Notes: generated from the letters alone by a model not told the origin. A DNA stretch of 64,000 nt from Alitibacter langaaensis DSM 22999 (GCF_003096995.1 NZ_QENU01000004.1:1-64000); one strand, 5' to 3'. Positions 8,163 through 18,471 are shown, counted from the first letter of the stretch. Translations and numbers: made by a program.

Positions 8163-8224
8163 GAAGTCGCCATTTTTGCATAAATAGCAAAATACTTTTC
8201 ACTTCTTTAGGCGGGGAATTAGGT

Positions 8225-8230
8225 TATAAT
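8225..8230 (+). promoter_or_regulatory. Candidate -10 box for mdaB
   Basis: A perfect TATAAT in the context GGTTATAATCG lies 32 bases before the mdaB ATG. No good -35 hexamer is present at 17 bases, so this rests on the -10 alone. Confidence 0.4.
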
Positions 8231-8261
8231 CGCCCTCCCTTTTAATATAGAGAAATCAGTT

Positions 8262-8849
8262 ATGAATATTTTATTACTTAATGGTGCGAAATCTTTCGGA
8301 CATTCGCAAGGGCAACTCAATACCACGTTGCATAATGAAGCCAAAACCGTTTTAACGGAACTAGGGCATTCAATTCAAGAAACGCAGATTGATGCAGGCT
8401 ACAATATTGAACAAGAAATTGAAAAATACCTTTGGGCAGATGCGGTGATTTACCAGATGCCAGCGTGGTGGATGGGCGAACCGTGGATCGTGAAAAAATA
8501 TATTGATGAAGTTTTCACCATTGGCCACGGCAAACTCTATCAAAGTGATGGTCGTCATCGCGTTAATCCAACGGAAGGCTATGGCACAGGTGGCTTACTA
8601 CAAGGGCGTAAACATATGCTTTCACTCACGTGGAATGCCCCTATTGAAGCCTTTACCCGTGAGGGCGATTTTTTCAATGCTGTTGGCGTGGACGGCGTGT
8701 ATCTGCACTTCCATAAAGCCAATGAATTTTTAGGAATGAGCCAGCTGCCAACCTTTATTTGTAATGATGTAATTAAATCGCCAGATGTGCCAACCTACTT
8801 AGCGAATTACCGCCAGCATTTAACGGATGTGTTTGGTGAGAATAGATAA
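8262..8849 (+). CDS. mdaB: NAD(P)H-dependent quinone oxidoreductase MdaB
   Basis: 195-residue flavodoxin-fold quinone reductase that uses FAD and NADPH to reduce quinones by two electrons, limiting redox cycling. The family signature MPAWWMGEPWIVKKYIDEVF (near residues 67-86) and the downstream GGLLQGRKHMLSLTWNAP are typical of MdaB, and the length matches (about 193). It is single-gene, with a bidirectional terminator between it and the convergent lptG. The substrate range in this organism is inferred from E. coli MdaB. Confidence 0.88.
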   Translation: MNILLLNGAKSFGHSQGQLNTTLHNEAKTVLTELGHSIQETQIDAGYNIEQEIEKYLWADAVIYQMPAWWMGEPWIVKKYIDEVFTIGHGKLYQSDGRHRVNPTEGYGTGGLLQGRKHMLSLTWNAPIEAFTREGDFFNAVGVDGVYLHFHKANEFLGMSQLPTFICNDVIKSPDVPTYLANYRQHLTDVFGENR

Positions 8850-8860
8850 TCTTTGATCTA

Positions 8861-8894
8861 ATAGTCTGCCTGAAAGCAATTTCAAGCAGACTAT
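8861..8894. terminator. Bidirectional terminator between mdaB and lptG
   Basis: ATAGTCTGC (8861-8869) pairs with GCAGACTAT (8886-8894), and an inner TGAAA/TTTCA extends the stem. It is followed by CATTTTAT and lies between two convergent stop codons. Confidence 0.6.
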
Positions 8895-8923
8895 CATTTT
8901 ATAAAATGAGATGAGAACCTTGA

Positions 8924-9991
8924 CTAATCACGTTTACGGCTGAGTAGCCACCAAGTAATTAATAGGAACATAATACTTGGCAATAATGCTCCGATTAATG
9001 GAGTGACGTTATACACCAAGGTTAAAGGTCCAAAAATTTCATTGACTACATAGAAGAAGAAGCCGAAACAAATACCTGTCACAATGCGCGCGCCAGCAGT
9101 TACACTGCGTAATGGTCCAAAAATGAAAGATAGCGCGAGCATCATCATCACGCCCACTGAAACAGGTTGTAATAATTTACGCCAGTAAGTGAGCTCAAAT
9201 TTTTTACTGTCCTGCCCTGTTTGTTTTAAGAAACTAATATAATCAGCCAACCCAGAAATTGAAAGCGAGGTTGGGCGCAATGATACAATCCCCAATTTAT
9301 CGGGAGTCAGGTTAGTTTTCCATTGTTGCGTCAGATAATTTTTTGTGTCGATTTTATCTGCTGAAATTTCTGAAACATTAAATTGCTTTAATGTCCAAGT
9401 GCCATTGGCATAATCGGCGCGACTAGCGTGGCTCACCTGTTGCAACTTGCGATCATCGGCAAAATGATAAATATAAACATCTCTCAGGCTCGCATCTTCA
9501 TTCACTTGTTTCACATATATAAAGTCGTTGCCATCTTTTGCCCATACACCATTTTTTACGGACATTAATGAACCGCCAGAAATGGCTTTAGTTCGCATAT
9601 CTCGTGCATATTGTTCCGTTTGCGGAATGCCCCACTCACCAATAACCATAGTGAGAAGCACTAATGGAATTGCCGTTTTCATCACAGCCAAGCCGATTTT
9701 TAAACGCGAAAAACCTGCAGACTGCATAACCACAAGTTCACTACGACTCGCAAGATTCCCCAAGGCAATCAATGCTCCAAGCAATGCCGCCATTGGGAAA
9801 AAGGTTTCAATATCTTTAGGCATAGTTAAGACTGTATAGGCAACGGCTTGCAAGGTGTCATAAGTGCCGCTCCCGACAGTACGAAATTGTTCAACAAATT
9901 TAATAATCGCAGACAATCCCACCAACACGAATAACGTGGCAAAGATTGTGCCTAAAATACTTTTCCCGATATAACGCTCAAGTGTATTCAT
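8924..9991 (-). CDS. lptG: LPS export ABC transporter permease LptG
   Basis: 355-residue inner-membrane permease of the LptB2FG complex, which extracts lipopolysaccharide (lipooligosaccharide here) from the inner membrane and feeds the LptC-A-D bridge. The start MNTLERYIGKSILGTIFATL, three N-terminal membrane helices, a periplasmic beta-jellyroll (about 130-265) and three C-terminal helices match the family. It follows lptF by 9 bases in the same orientation; order and the divergent pepA are as in other gammaproteobacteria. Essential in most Gram-negatives. Confidence 0.93.
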   Translation of the reverse strand: MNTLERYIGKSILGTIFATLFVLVGLSAIIKFVEQFRTVGSGTYDTLQAVAYTVLTMPKDIETFFPMAALLGALIALGNLASRSELVVMQSAGFSRLKIGLAVMKTAIPLVLLTMVIGEWGIPQTEQYARDMRTKAISGGSLMSVKNGVWAKDGNDFIYVKQVNEDASLRDVYIYHFADDRKLQQVSHASRADYANGTWTLKQFNVSEISADKIDTKNYLTQQWKTNLTPDKLGIVSLRPTSLSISGLADYISFLKQTGQDSKKFELTYWRKLLQPVSVGVMMMLALSFIFGPLRSVTAGARIVTGICFGFFFYVVNEIFGPLTLVYNVTPLIGALLPSIMFLLITWWLLSRKRD

Positions 9992-10000
9992 TTGCCGTCC

Positions 10001-11098
10001 TTATGCTGTTTTTTTGCTAAATAGATGACGAATTTTATACATAAATGCACTTTCCCAACTGTTCAATACAATGCCAATAATCAAAAACAACAGATTAACG
10101 AGTGGCATAAAAATACTCGCATCTAACTTGCCCACAGCCCCTGCTGATTTCAACGAGCTTTGCGCTAAGAAATAAATCAGATAAAGCAATAAAGCAGGCA
10201 AGACTTTAGCAAAACGCCCTTGACGAGGGTTTACTCGGCTAAGTGGCACCGCAATTAAAGCCATTAATGGCACCGCAACCACCAGCGCAATGCGCCAATG
10301 AAATTCCGCTTTCATTGCGGGTGTTTTGCCTTTTAATAATTCATTCACTGTGAGCATTTCCGCTTCTGAATTATTATCATTGACAGATTGATGGCCTAAA
10401 TAAGCCTGATATTCATCAAAATGGGTAATCCGAAAATCAGGTAATGCCGCAGTGCCTTCCACACGTTGGCTATTTTGTAAACTTAAAATTTGATCGCCAT
10501 TTGGCAACGATTTTAATTCACCTTTCTCAGCGGTCACCACCGACGGTTTCGCGTTTTTCGTTTCTTTCGTTTGGAAAAGATAAACGTCATTAATTTGATT
10601 ATTTTGGATATTGTTGATAAATAACACAAATTCGCTGTTATTGGACACAATAAACTGACCTGCCGAAAGCGCAGACATTCGCGGATTAGCTTTCGCGTCT
10701 TCGATGATTTCTGCTTGTTTTTTGATTGCCCAAGGGGATACCCACAATGCATTATAAGCAGCAAGGGCGGCTGTCAGAAATGACAATATTAACGCCACAC
10801 GCACTAAAATCCGCTGCCCCACACCACAAGCTCGCATCACAGTAATTTCACTTTCGGCATATAAACGCCCAAATGTCAGCAAAATGGCGATAAATAAACA
10901 AAGCGGCAACATCAGTTGCGCCATTGTTGGCATTCCTAGCCCAAGTAATGATATGACCAGATCCGCAGGCACTTTACCAGTTGACGCCGATCCCAATACG
11001 CGCACCAGTTGTTGACAGAAGAAAATCAGTAATAAAATAAACAAAATCGCGATCTGGCTTTTGAATACTTCTTTCGTTAAATATTTGGTTAAAATCAC
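10001..11098 (-). CDS. lptF: LPS export ABC transporter permease LptF
   Basis: 365-residue partner of LptG in LptB2FG. It starts [20 protein letters not shown], with the same six-helix plus periplasmic jellyroll plan; residues ~265-335 hold the [20 protein letters not shown] helix typical of LptF. It is the first gene of the lptF-lptG pair and is divergent from pepA with about 130 bases between starts. That region holds uptake cores near 11148 and 11170 and must contain both promoters. Confidence 0.93.
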   Translation of the reverse strand: MILTKYLTKEVFKSQIAILFILLLIFFCQQLVRVLGSASTGKVPADLVISLLGLGMPTMAQLMLPLCLFIAILLTFGRLYAESEITVMRACGVGQRILVRVALILSFLTAALAAYNALWVSPWAIKKQAEIIEDAKANPRMSALSAGQFIVSNNSEFVLFINNIQNNQINDVYLFQTKETKNAKPSVVTAEKGELKSLPNGDQILSLQNSQRVEGTAALPDFRITHFDEYQAYLGHQSVNDNNSEAEMLTVNELLKGKTPAMKAEFHWRIALVVAVPLMALIAVPLSRVNPRQGRFAKVLPALLLYLIYFLAQSSLKSAGAVGKLDASIFMPLVNLLFLIIGIVLNSWESAFMYKIRHLFSKKTA

Positions 11099-11229
11099 GT
11101 TATCTCTTTTTTCACTTGCAATTTTTAGAAAATTCGTTCATTTTAGACCGCACTTTGAGCAAGTCTATGCGGTCAAATTCGGTCGCTTATGATAGCTTAT
11201 TTTCATTGATAAAGACAGTAGGAATAAAT

Positions 11230-12684
11230 ATGAAATATTCAGCAAATTTAACCGCACTTAATGGTGCAGAAGCCGTTTTTGTTGCCATTTTTGAAGAAGG
11301 CAAATTATCAGCCACCGCAGAAAAATTCGATCATCAGGGGGAAATCTCCGCATTAATCAAGTGCGGTGAAATTTCAGGAAAAATCGGGGAAACCGCCCTA
11401 CTCCGCCAAGGTTCGCAACGCATTTTATTAGTTGGTGCAGGCAAACAAGGTGAAATTAGCGAACGCCAATTCAAGCAAATTAATCAAAAAGCGTTCCAAG
11501 CCATTAAGGGCTCTGCGGCGAAAACTTTGGTGAATGCCTTAACGGATGTGCAAATTAAAGGGCGCGATCTGTATTGGGCAATCCGCTTTGCCGTAGAAAC
11601 CATTGATGCGGAAAATTATGTGTTTGATGCATTTAAAAGCAAAAAAGCTGACACCATAAAACTCGAAGAGATCATTTTCCCCGTAGAATCGGAAGAGGCT
11701 AATCGCGCCATTCAGCATGCAAGTGCGGTCGCTTTTGGGGTTAAATCTGCTCGCGATGTAGCCAATTGTCCGCCTAATGTGTGCAATCCCAAATATCTGG
11801 CCGAACAAGCCAAAACGCTTGCTAAACAGACCGCACTGATTAAAACCACCGTCTTAGGTGAAAAAGAAATGGCGGAATTAGGTATGCAGGCGTATTTAGG
11901 GGTGTCGCAAGGTGCTCAAAATGAAGCACAGCTTTCCGTTATGGAATATAAAAATCACCCAAATCCTGATGCAAAACCTATTGTTTTGGTGGGTAAAGGG
12001 CTCACCTTTGACGCAGGCGGTATTTCATTAAAACCTGCCGCGGACATGGATGAAATGAAATATGATATGTGCGGCGCCGCTTCGGTTTATGGCGTGATGA
12101 ATGCCCTTGCTCAATTGCAGCTGCCGCTAAATGTGATTGGTGTGATGGCGGGTTGTGAAAATCTACCTGATGGCAATGCTTACCGCCCAGGCGATATTCT
12201 CACCACGATGAACGGATTAACGGTGGAAGTGTTAAATACCGATGCCGAAGGGCGTTTGGTATTATGCGATACATTAACTTATGTAGAACGCTTTGAGCCT
12301 GAATGTGTGATTGATATTGCTACTTTGACAGGCGCTTGCGTGGTGGCATTAGGTCAACATAACAGCGGTTTAGTTTCGACCGATGATGAACTAGCCGCCC
12401 AATTGTTCCAAGCCTCGCAACAAACTCAAGATAAAGCATGGCGTTTGCCACTGAGTGAAGAATACCAAGAGCAACTAAAATCGCCATTTGCCGATCTCGC
12501 CAATATTGGTGGACGTTGGGGCGGCGCTATCACTGCTGGCGCATTTTTGTCGAATTTCACCAAAAAATACCGCTGGGCACATTTAGATATTGCTGGCACA
12601 GCGTGGCTACAAGGCGCAAACAAAGGCGCTACAGGACGCCCAGTAGGGTTATTAACCCAATTCTTGATCAATCAATGTCAATAA
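11230..12684 (+). CDS. pepA: Leucyl aminopeptidase PepA (M17)
   Basis: 484 residues from the ATG at 11230 (AGTAGGAATAAAT upstream). A longer in-frame extension exists upstream but lacks homology to the family start [12 protein letters not shown]. Two-metal aminopeptidase that removes N-terminal residues; in E. coli it also binds DNA. Seen: metal and active-site stretch [20 protein letters not shown] near residue 255-275 and the M17 signature [10 protein letters not shown] near 335. The length is usual for the family. Divergent from lptF. Confidence 0.93.
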   Translation: MKYSANLTALNGAEAVFVAIFEEGKLSATAEKFDHQGEISALIKCGEISGKIGETALLRQGSQRILLVGAGKQGEISERQFKQINQKAFQAIKGSAAKTLVNALTDVQIKGRDLYWAIRFAVETIDAENYVFDAFKSKKADTIKLEEIIFPVESEEANRAIQHASAVAFGVKSARDVANCPPNVCNPKYLAEQAKTLAKQTALIKTTVLGEKEMAELGMQAYLGVSQGAQNEAQLSVMEYKNHPNPDAKPIVLVGKGLTFDAGGISLKPAADMDEMKYDMCGAASVYGVMNALAQLQLPLNVIGVMAGCENLPDGNAYRPGDILTTMNGLTVEVLNTDAEGRLVLCDTLTYVERFEPECVIDIATLTGACVVALGQHNSGLVSTDDELAAQLFQASQQTQDKAWRLPLSEEYQEQLKSPFADLANIGGRWGGAITAGAFLSNFTKKYRWAHLDIAGTAWLQGANKGATGRPVGLLTQFLINQCQ

Positions 12685-12701
12685 CGGATTATCAATAACC
12701 C

Positions 12702-12727
12702 AAAGGGCACGCATTGTGCCCTTTTTA
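12702..12727 (+). terminator. Rho-independent terminator of pepA
   Basis: AAAGGGCAC (12702-12710) pairs with GTGCCCTTT (12716-12724), loop GCATT, followed by a T run. It begins 18 bases after the pepA stop. Confidence 0.9.
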
Positions 12728-12848
12728 TCATTTGGAAACCCATAACGGTATTCTCTACTCGCCAATCATTGCTAATAGAGAAAAAAACTGCCAAATCAGT
12801 CCATTACAATGATTATTATAGGCAAAGCATAATGGCTTATGCTTATTT

Positions 12849-13436
12849 TTAACTACAAAGTGCGGTCAAATTTTGACGAGTTTTTTCTTTTACTTCATCC
12901 AATATTCCTTGGCGTTGTTCATGAGTAATGCCATATAGGCTACCGAATATGCTGTGCTCAATGTCTGTTATGCCACAAAAGTTAAACAAACCATTTACTA
13001 AACACACATTTAATCCGTCAGCAAAGCCGTTATTTTGGTATTCCGTTTCATTGCTACCAATATTGATAAATTGTTGCATTTTCTTGCCGTGAATCAATCC
13101 AACAGAGCCATTTTCATCCGTTTTATAAGCGAAACCGTGCGTCAACACACGATCTAAATAACCTTTCAAAATCGCAGGAAAACCCATCCACCACAAGGGA
13201 TAAATCAAGGTGATAAGATCGGCATCACGAATATATTGCTGCTCTTGCAACACATCTGTCGCGAGCTCGCCGTTCAATTCTGTTAGATTTAAAACAGGGT
13301 TAAAATTCATTTGGTACAAATCGCGTACAATCGTTTTTGTCTGCTGCGGATCGCCCGCTTCGATTACCTTTTCCACCATTGCTTTTGTAAAACTGTTGGG
13401 GTTCGGGTGTGCAAAAATAATAAGATGATTTATCAT
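12849..13436 (-). CDS. NAD(P)H-dependent FMN oxidoreductase (flavodoxin_2 / YwrO-like)
   Basis: About 195 residues starting MINHLIIFAHPNPNSFTKAM. The chosen ATG at 13434-13436 has GGAA 9 bases upstream and places the flavin-binding HPNPNSFT loop at the usual N-terminal position; two ATGs further upstream (13451, 13445) are possible. The IYPLWWMGFPAILKGYLDRV segment is the family signature of NQO/KefF-type quinone reductases. Its partner quinone is unknown. Single gene; unrelated in detail to MdaB although it shares the fold. Confidence 0.82.
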   Translation of the reverse strand: MINHLIIFAHPNPNSFTKAMVEKVIEAGDPQQTKTIVRDLYQMNFNPVLNLTELNGELATDVLQEQQYIRDADLITLIYPLWWMGFPAILKGYLDRVLTHGFAYKTDENGSVGLIHGKKMQQFINIGSNETEYQNNGFADGLNVCLVNGLFNFCGITDIEHSIFGSLYGITHEQRQGILDEVKEKTRQNLTALCS

Positions 13437-13487
13437 TAAATTCATTTCCAATTAAGTAATACGGCTTTGTCAAATTAAAATAAGAAA

Positions 13488-13506
13488 GGGCGTAAATTAT
13501 ACGCCC
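13488..13506 (-). terminator. Terminator downstream of nfeD-like gene
   Basis: GGGCGTA (13488-13494) pairs with TACGCCC (13500-13506). On the minus strand it is followed by a T-rich run, 18 bases after the NfeD stop. Confidence 0.7.
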
Positions 13507-13523
13507 CTATTGTTCCTTTAAAA

Positions 13524-13973
13524 TTAGAGTACGTTTTTCACATTCAGAGTAATGCCCTGTACAGACTGCACTTGTATTGTATCGCCAATTTGAAGTCGTT
13601 CGCCTTTAATACGCCAAGTGGTATCGCCAAAACGTCCTCGCCCGATACCATTGGCACTCACTTCTTCAACAATACCTTTCGCGCCGATCATCGCATGATC
13701 TCGTTGATTGAGCGCTGTTTTTTGATCATCCAAATAATCACGATTTCGTTGATATTTCCACCAAATCAGGCTTAAGAATATTGCCAGAATCGCAAAAATA
13801 AAACTTAAGGTGCTGAAACTCAAGGCTGGAAATAATGCCATCAACCCTGCCACAACTAAAGCGGATAGCCCCCACCAGAGCAGGAAAATGCCCGGCACAA
13901 TAATTTCGGCAATTAATAAACCAAAACCTAGCATTAGCCAGTGCCATACATCCCATGTTGATAGCCATTCCAT
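13524..13973 (-). CDS. NfeD family membrane protein
   Basis: 149 residues: a hydrophobic N-terminal half with about four helices (WHWLMLGFGLLIAEIIVPGI and following) and a soluble C-terminal OB-fold-like domain (GAKGIVEEVSANGIGRGRFG near 98-117). This is the short NfeD1b type, normally encoded beside an SPFH protein, as here (9-base gap). The pair is thought to organise membrane microdomains; the exact role is unknown. Confidence 0.85.
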   Translation of the reverse strand: MEWLSTWDVWHWLMLGFGLLIAEIIVPGIFLLWWGLSALVVAGLMALFPALSFSTLSFIFAILAIFLSLIWWKYQRNRDYLDDQKTALNQRDHAMIGAKGIVEEVSANGIGRGRFGDTTWRIKGERLQIGDTIQVQSVQGITLNVKNVL

Positions 13974-13982
13974 AATCGCCCC

Positions 13983-14900
13983 TTATTTTTTCTCGCCTTT
14001 TAACAATTCTGCAATACCCGCGACAGAGCCAATTAAATTGCCCGCTTCTAATGGCATTAACACGACTTTGCTATTATTTGAACCACCAATATCTTTCAAC
14101 GCTTCCGTATATTTTTGCGCGATGAAATAATTAATGGCTTTGGTATCGCCGTTCGCAATGGCTTCTGAAACCATTTGCGTTGCTTTGGCTTCGGCTTCTG
14201 CCGCACGTTCACGCGCTTCAGCTTGCAAAATCGCTTCTTGTTTTTCCCCTTCCGCTTTGAGAATACGGGATTGTTTTTCCCCTTCTGCACGCAAAATTTG
14301 CGCTTGGCGAATCCCTTCTGCTTCTAAAATTTCTGCACGTTTATTACGCTCTGCTTTCATTTGCGCATTCATGGCTTCGCTTAATTCCCGTGGCGGACGC
14401 ACATCTCGAATTTCAATACGCGTCACTTTCACGCCCCAAGGGTTCGTGGCTTCATCCACAATGGCAAGCAAACGCCCGTTGATACTATCACGTTGAGATA
14501 GCATTTCATCAAGTTCCATCGCCCCAAGCACGGTACGAATATTGGTCATCACAAGGTTCACAATCGCTTGCTCTAAATGATTTACTTCATAAGCGGCACT
14601 GCGCGCATCAATCACTTGCACAAAGCAAACTGCATCAATCGCCACGTTGGCGTTATCTTTTGAGATCACTTCTTGCGATGGAATATCTAATACTTGCTCC
14701 ATCATATTGATCTTGCGACCCACACGATCAATAAAAGGCACCACAAAATTCAAGCCTGGGGTTAAGGTTTTGGTATAACGCCCAAAACGTTCAATCGTCC
14801 AATGATAGCCTTGCGGCACTGCTTTAATGGTGGAATACAAGACCACAAAAATCAGAATGACAAAAACGATGCCAATCGGAAAAGCATCAAATAAATCCAT
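13983..14900 (-). CDS. qmcA: SPFH/Band 7 (stomatin-like, QmcA) protein
   Basis: 305 residues: one N-terminal membrane helix (about 8-25, [19 protein letters not shown]), the SPFH domain (about 27-190, including [20 protein letters not shown] and [20 protein letters not shown]), then a long Ala/Glu/Arg-rich coiled coil (about 185-250) with repeats of ILRAEGEKQ. It forms large membrane-anchored oligomers in relatives (QmcA/HflK-like). Encoded just upstream of nfeD in one unit. Confidence 0.87.
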   Translation of the reverse strand: MDLFDAFPIGIVFVILIFVVLYSTIKAVPQGYHWTIERFGRYTKTLTPGLNFVVPFIDRVGRKINMMEQVLDIPSQEVISKDNANVAIDAVCFVQVIDARSAAYEVNHLEQAIVNLVMTNIRTVLGAMELDEMLSQRDSINGRLLAIVDEATNPWGVKVTRIEIRDVRPPRELSEAMNAQMKAERNKRAEILEAEGIRQAQILRAEGEKQSRILKAEGEKQEAILQAEARERAAEAEAKATQMVSEAIANGDTKAINYFIAQKYTEALKDIGGSNNSKVVLMPLEAGNLIGSVAGIAELLKGEKK

Positions 14901-14949
14901 TTTATACTCCTTAATTTCGAAATCACGAAAACAGAAAAACTATAACAAA

Positions 14950-16395
14950 TTAGACCGCACTTTGTACATATTTATAGCCGCCATTTTCTGCAACAAATTC
15001 AAAAAGATGCGTAATACAATTCGGCGCGTCTTGGTCTTGATGAGAAACAAATAACAGCTGAGTTTCACTGTTGGCAACAAGCTGTTCAATAAAGCTTTTT
15101 ACCAACTTTCTGCTAATTCCATCTAACCCTTGTAGCGGTTCATCTAAAATTAATATCGGCGGATGTTTCACCATCGCCCTTGTTATCAGCAACAAACGCT
15201 GTTGCCCCCATGACAACGAACGAAACGGTTTATTCGCAAGTGCGGTCAAATTTAAGCGAGAAAGCCATTGCATTGCTTTAAGACGCAATGCGTCAGGCAC
15301 TTGCTGATAAACCCCAATGCTATCGAAAAACCCCGATAAAATCACATCTAGCGCAGAGCTATTCACACGATAATCCATATGCAGTTGGCTGCTGACATAA
15401 CCGATTTTTGATTTAATATCCCACACCGTTTCGCCACTGCCCCGCTGCTTGCCGAATAAGACAACATGGTTGCTAAATGCTTGCGGATGATCCCCTGTGA
15501 TCAACGACAGCAAAGTGGACTTGCCTGCGCCATTGGGGCCTTTAATCCACCAATGCTGCTTAGGTTCGACACGCCAAGAAAGTCGATCCAAAATCACTTT
15601 ATCGCCATAACGCACGGTAACATTTTCTAGCTCAAAGTGCGGTCGATTTTCGGGTAATTTTATTAACGGCGCGGCACTTTCAGGCAATGCCACATCGATT
15701 GCGTTTTCTGCATAACGAAGTTGCTGGAAAATGCTTTGGTTCTCAATTTGCTTGCGTTCGCCTTGCAAAATCAAGGTTAAATTATCCAATATGGCAATAT
15801 TTTTTGCTTCGTTTGGAATATCAGTAAAACGGTTTACAATTAAAACTAGCGCCATTTTTTGATTTAACAACGCCAATAGCTGCATCCAGTCTTGGACGGA
15901 TTGTTGATCTAGCCCTTCAAACGGTTCGTCTAAAATTAATAATTGGGGCTCGCTCACCAAGGCTTGCGCAAACAATACTTTGCGACTTTCCCCCGTGGAA
16001 AGCTGCATAAAAGGGCGATCGAGCAATTGGCTGATCTGCAAATAGTTGGCATATTGCTCACAAAGATCGTGGCGATCGGTACCGTTTAAAATAGTTTGTA
16101 GCGCTGTTTTGCCAAAATCATCTGGGCTCACGGTGTCATTATTACGATCGTTGAAGGTTTGCTCTAAAATTTTCTGTTGCTTTTCAAAAGAAAGCAAACT
16201 GATGTGGCGGAACTGATTATCATAGCTCCCCGAATAAGGCGCAAGACTGCCTTCCAACGCCATTGAAAATGCGGTTTTTCCACTTCCATTGCCGCCAATC
16301 ACCACCCAATAATCTTGCGCGTTGATCTCAAAGTGCGGTAGATCAAGAAAACGATTTTGATATAACTTAAATTTCCCATTCTCAATTTTTAACAT
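14950..16395 (-). CDS. modF: Duplicated ABC ATPase, ModF-like
   Basis: 481 residues with two ABC ATPase domains in one chain and no membrane part. First domain: Walker A GGNGSGKTAFS near 34-44, signature LSTGESRKV, Walker B LLILDEPFEGLD. Second domain: GPNGAGKSTLL near 288, signature LSWGQQRLL, LILDEPLQGLDG. This is the architecture and length of E. coli ModF (PhrA), linked to molybdate but with unproven function. No molybdate permease is adjacent. It should not be called an ABC-F translation factor, as the inter-domain linker is short. Confidence 0.75.
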   Translation of the reverse strand: MLKIENGKFKLYQNRFLDLPHFEINAQDYWVVIGGNGSGKTAFSMALEGSLAPYSGSYDNQFRHISLLSFEKQQKILEQTFNDRNNDTVSPDDFGKTALQTILNGTDRHDLCEQYANYLQISQLLDRPFMQLSTGESRKVLFAQALVSEPQLLILDEPFEGLDQQSVQDWMQLLALLNQKMALVLIVNRFTDIPNEAKNIAILDNLTLILQGERKQIENQSIFQQLRYAENAIDVALPESAAPLIKLPENRPHFELENVTVRYGDKVILDRLSWRVEPKQHWWIKGPNGAGKSTLLSLITGDHPQAFSNHVVLFGKQRGSGETVWDIKSKIGYVSSQLHMDYRVNSSALDVILSGFFDSIGVYQQVPDALRLKAMQWLSRLNLTALANKPFRSLSWGQQRLLLITRAMVKHPPILILDEPLQGLDGISRKLVKSFIEQLVANSETQLLFVSHQDQDAPNCITHLFEFVAENGGYKYVQSAV

Positions 16396-16416
16396 AATGA
16401 TTTCCTACATATAAAA

Positions 16417-16436
16417 AAAGCGGCAAAAGCCGCTTT
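16417..16436 (-). terminator. Terminator of sstT
   Basis: AAAGCGGC (16417-16424) pairs with GCCGCTTT (16429-16436), loop AAAA. Read on the minus strand it is followed by a run of T. It lies just beyond the sstT stop and before the modF start. Confidence 0.85.
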
Positions 16437-16451
16437 CTAATTTGGTTAAAG

Positions 16452-17696
16452 TTATCCGTTATTTTTATTTTCTTCTGCCATACACACTGCAGCAGTGAAT
16501 AATACGTCAGTTGATGAGTTGAGCGCGGTTTCCGCTGAATCTTGTAATACACCAATTACAAAACCAACAGCAATCACTTGCGCCGCCACTTCTGCTGAAA
16601 TACCAAACAAGCTACAAGCAAGCGGGATTAATAATAGCGAACCACCTGCCACACCTGATGCACCGCAAGCACAAATCGCTGACACAACGCTTAATAGAAT
16701 TGCTGTAGGAATTGAAACCACAACACCTAATGTTTGTACTGCAGCCAGCGTTAAAATAGTAATAGTAATTGCCGCACCCGCCATATTAATGGTTGCACCT
16801 AAAGGAATCGAAACGGAATAAGTTTCTTCATCTAAGTTTAGTTTTTTCGCTAAATCAATATTTACAGGGATATTAGCGGCAGAACTACGTGTAAAGAATG
16901 CAGTTAAACCACTCACACTAATACATTGCCACACTAAAGGATATGGGTTACGGCGAATTTTCCAATACACAATCATTGGATTTAGCACTAATGCCACAAA
17001 TAACATTGAACCGATTAGCACTAAAAGCAAATGACCATAATTCCAGAGCGCGCTTAAACCTTTATCGGCAAGGGTTGATGCTACTAAACCGAAAATACCA
17101 AACGGCGCTAAGCTAATCACTAAGTGAACCACTTTAGATACCGCTTCGGCGAAATCATTGAACACATTTTTTGTTGTGTCCGCTGCGTGACGTAATGTCA
17201 TCCCTAAGGCAATTGCCCAAGCCAAGATCCCGATGAAATTACTGGTTGCAAGAGCATCAACAGGGTTTGAGAAAATATTAGAAATAACAACGGTAAATAC
17301 ATCAGCAACGCTGCCTGGTGGCGAAATTGAATCCGCAGCTGTTGATAAAGGAATATGCATTGGGAAGGCAAAACTTGCAAATACTGCAATCACTGAAGCC
17401 CCGAAAGTGCCAAGAATATAAAGCAACACAATATCTTTCATATTGCTTTTGGTGCCAACACGTCTATTTGCAATGGCCGCAATTACCAGCACAAAAATCA
17501 AGATTGGTGCCACAGCACGCAAACCTTTTACAAATAAACTACCAAGAATGCCGACTTTTTCAGCTAGATTAAAGCCTAAAGTGGATTCTAAATTTGGGCT
17601 GATTAATGCAACAAGCACACCGAGGACTAAGCCAATGATGATACGTTTCACCAAGCTGCCGCGAAAAAATAAAGATAGAAAACGAGAAGTTGTCAT
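16452..17696 (-). CDS. sstT: Sodium:serine/threonine symporter SstT
   Basis: 414 residues from the ATG at 17694-17696; an in-frame ATG 24 bases further upstream would add eight residues not seen in the family. Na+-coupled uptake of serine and threonine (DAACS/GltS-like family). Typical features are the start [20 protein letters not shown], hydrophobic hairpins, a serine-rich [13 protein letters not shown] near residue 290 and [14 protein letters not shown] near 325, which correspond to the substrate and Na+ site. Monocistronic with its own terminator. Confidence 0.92.
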   Translation of the reverse strand: MTTSRFLSLFFRGSLVKRIIIGLVLGVLVALISPNLESTLGFNLAEKVGILGSLFVKGLRAVAPILIFVLVIAAIANRRVGTKSNMKDIVLLYILGTFGASVIAVFASFAFPMHIPLSTAADSISPPGSVADVFTVVISNIFSNPVDALATSNFIGILAWAIALGMTLRHAADTTKNVFNDFAEAVSKVVHLVISLAPFGIFGLVASTLADKGLSALWNYGHLLLVLIGSMLFVALVLNPMIVYWKIRRNPYPLVWQCISVSGLTAFFTRSSAANIPVNIDLAKKLNLDEETYSVSIPLGATINMAGAAITITILTLAAVQTLGVVVSIPTAILLSVVSAICACGASGVAGGSLLLIPLACSLFGISAEVAAQVIAVGFVIGVLQDSAETALNSSTDVLFTAAVCMAEENKNNG

Positions 17697-17843
17697 AATT
17701 AAGTCACTTAGGTTATGCAAGCGTTTGCCTGCGAGTTAAAAAAAGAGAATTTAAAGATAGCGGAAAATACATATAAAAGAAACATAAAATTATAAATTTC
17801 TTCGCCATATTAAAAAATTTCTAAAAAAAGATCGAAAAAACAG

Positions 17844-17873
17844 TTGACGATCTATTTTTAGATACAGTAATAT
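17844..17873 (+). promoter_or_regulatory. Sigma70-type promoter with internal inverted repeat, upstream of the UmuD-like gene
   Basis: TTGACG (17844-17849), 18-base spacer, TAATAT (17868-17873). The spacer contains a perfect inverted repeat ATCTA-TTTT-TAGAT (17850-17863), and ACAGCTGT (palindrome) follows the -10 box at 17874-17881. This placement is typical of a repressor operator. No canonical LexA box (CTG-N10-CAG) is present, so SOS control is not supported. The ATG of the regulated gene is about 75 bases downstream. Confidence 0.55.
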
Positions 17874-17949
17874 ACAGCTGTTTAAAAAACCAATATGACA
17901 AAAATATAGTATTTATCTAATTTTACAAAGAGAGAAATAGGAGCAGATT

Positions 17950-18414
17950 ATGCACTATATGAACACTAACTCAATGATCGCTAATGATTTTTCATATCAC
18001 CCAATGCCATTTTTTGATGATGGTATTGAGTCTAATTGCTCAATGGGATCAAATTATAGTCGTAAACTGGATCTAAATTTATACTGTATTAAAAATCCAA
18101 AACAAACTTGTTTTATTCGAGTGACTAATCCCGATATGCTCGCTTGGGGCATTGAACAAGGTGATATGCTTGTCGTAGAAAAACATGAGGAAATCTGCGA
18201 AGGTGATCTTGTGGTTATCGAAAATAATCACAAAATGGAAATTTATGAATTGATGACGCACCATAACAATGAATTTGTCTTTTTTGCGTTAAGTTCAAAA
18301 GCACCCAATATTAAAACCACTCATCTTGCACAACTCGATATTGTAGGCACAGTGACAAATACTATTCATCAAGTGAAACCGCGTGCCCAACGCCTGATGA
18401 AATTTGCTGCATAA
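17950..18414 (+). CDS. UmuD/LexA-like S24 fold protein lacking catalytic residues
   Basis: 154 residues. Residues ~50-145 align by eye with the S24 peptidase fold of UmuD: VTNPDMLAWGIEQGDMLVVE corresponds to the GDSMI...GDLLIVD region, and GDLVVIENNHKMEIYELM to the strand carrying the catalytic lysine. The nucleophile serine is replaced (NPDM in place of GDSM) and the lysine position is tyrosine, so self-cleavage is unlikely. No umuC or DNA-binding domain is attached. AGGAG lies 7 bases before the ATG. It may be a UmuD-like partner or decoy; function unknown. The promoter carries an apparent operator. Confidence 0.65.
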   Translation: MHYMNTNSMIANDFSYHPMPFFDDGIESNCSMGSNYSRKLDLNLYCIKNPKQTCFIRVTNPDMLAWGIEQGDMLVVEKHEEICEGDLVVIENNHKMEIYELMTHHNNEFVFFALSSKAPNIKTTHLAQLDIVGTVTNTIHQVKPRAQRLMKFAA

Positions 18415-18471
18415 TGTTAAAGCAAGAAAAGTAAGAAATGAAAGCCATAACGGCAGATATTTAATTAAAGC

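Noticed and set aside
11116-11229. Longer pepA start at 11116
   Set aside because: The extra 38 residues have no family similarity, and the ATG at 11230 has a proper ribosome site and the expected N-terminus.
14950-16395. ABC-F ribosome-associated ATPase
   Set aside because: Two ABC domains are present, but the linker is short and the sequence resembles ModF in both signature regions.
17844-17881. Possible LexA/SOS box before the UmuD-like gene
   Set aside because: The sequence has CAG and CTG elements but no CTG-N10-CAG arrangement, so a LexA site is not supported.
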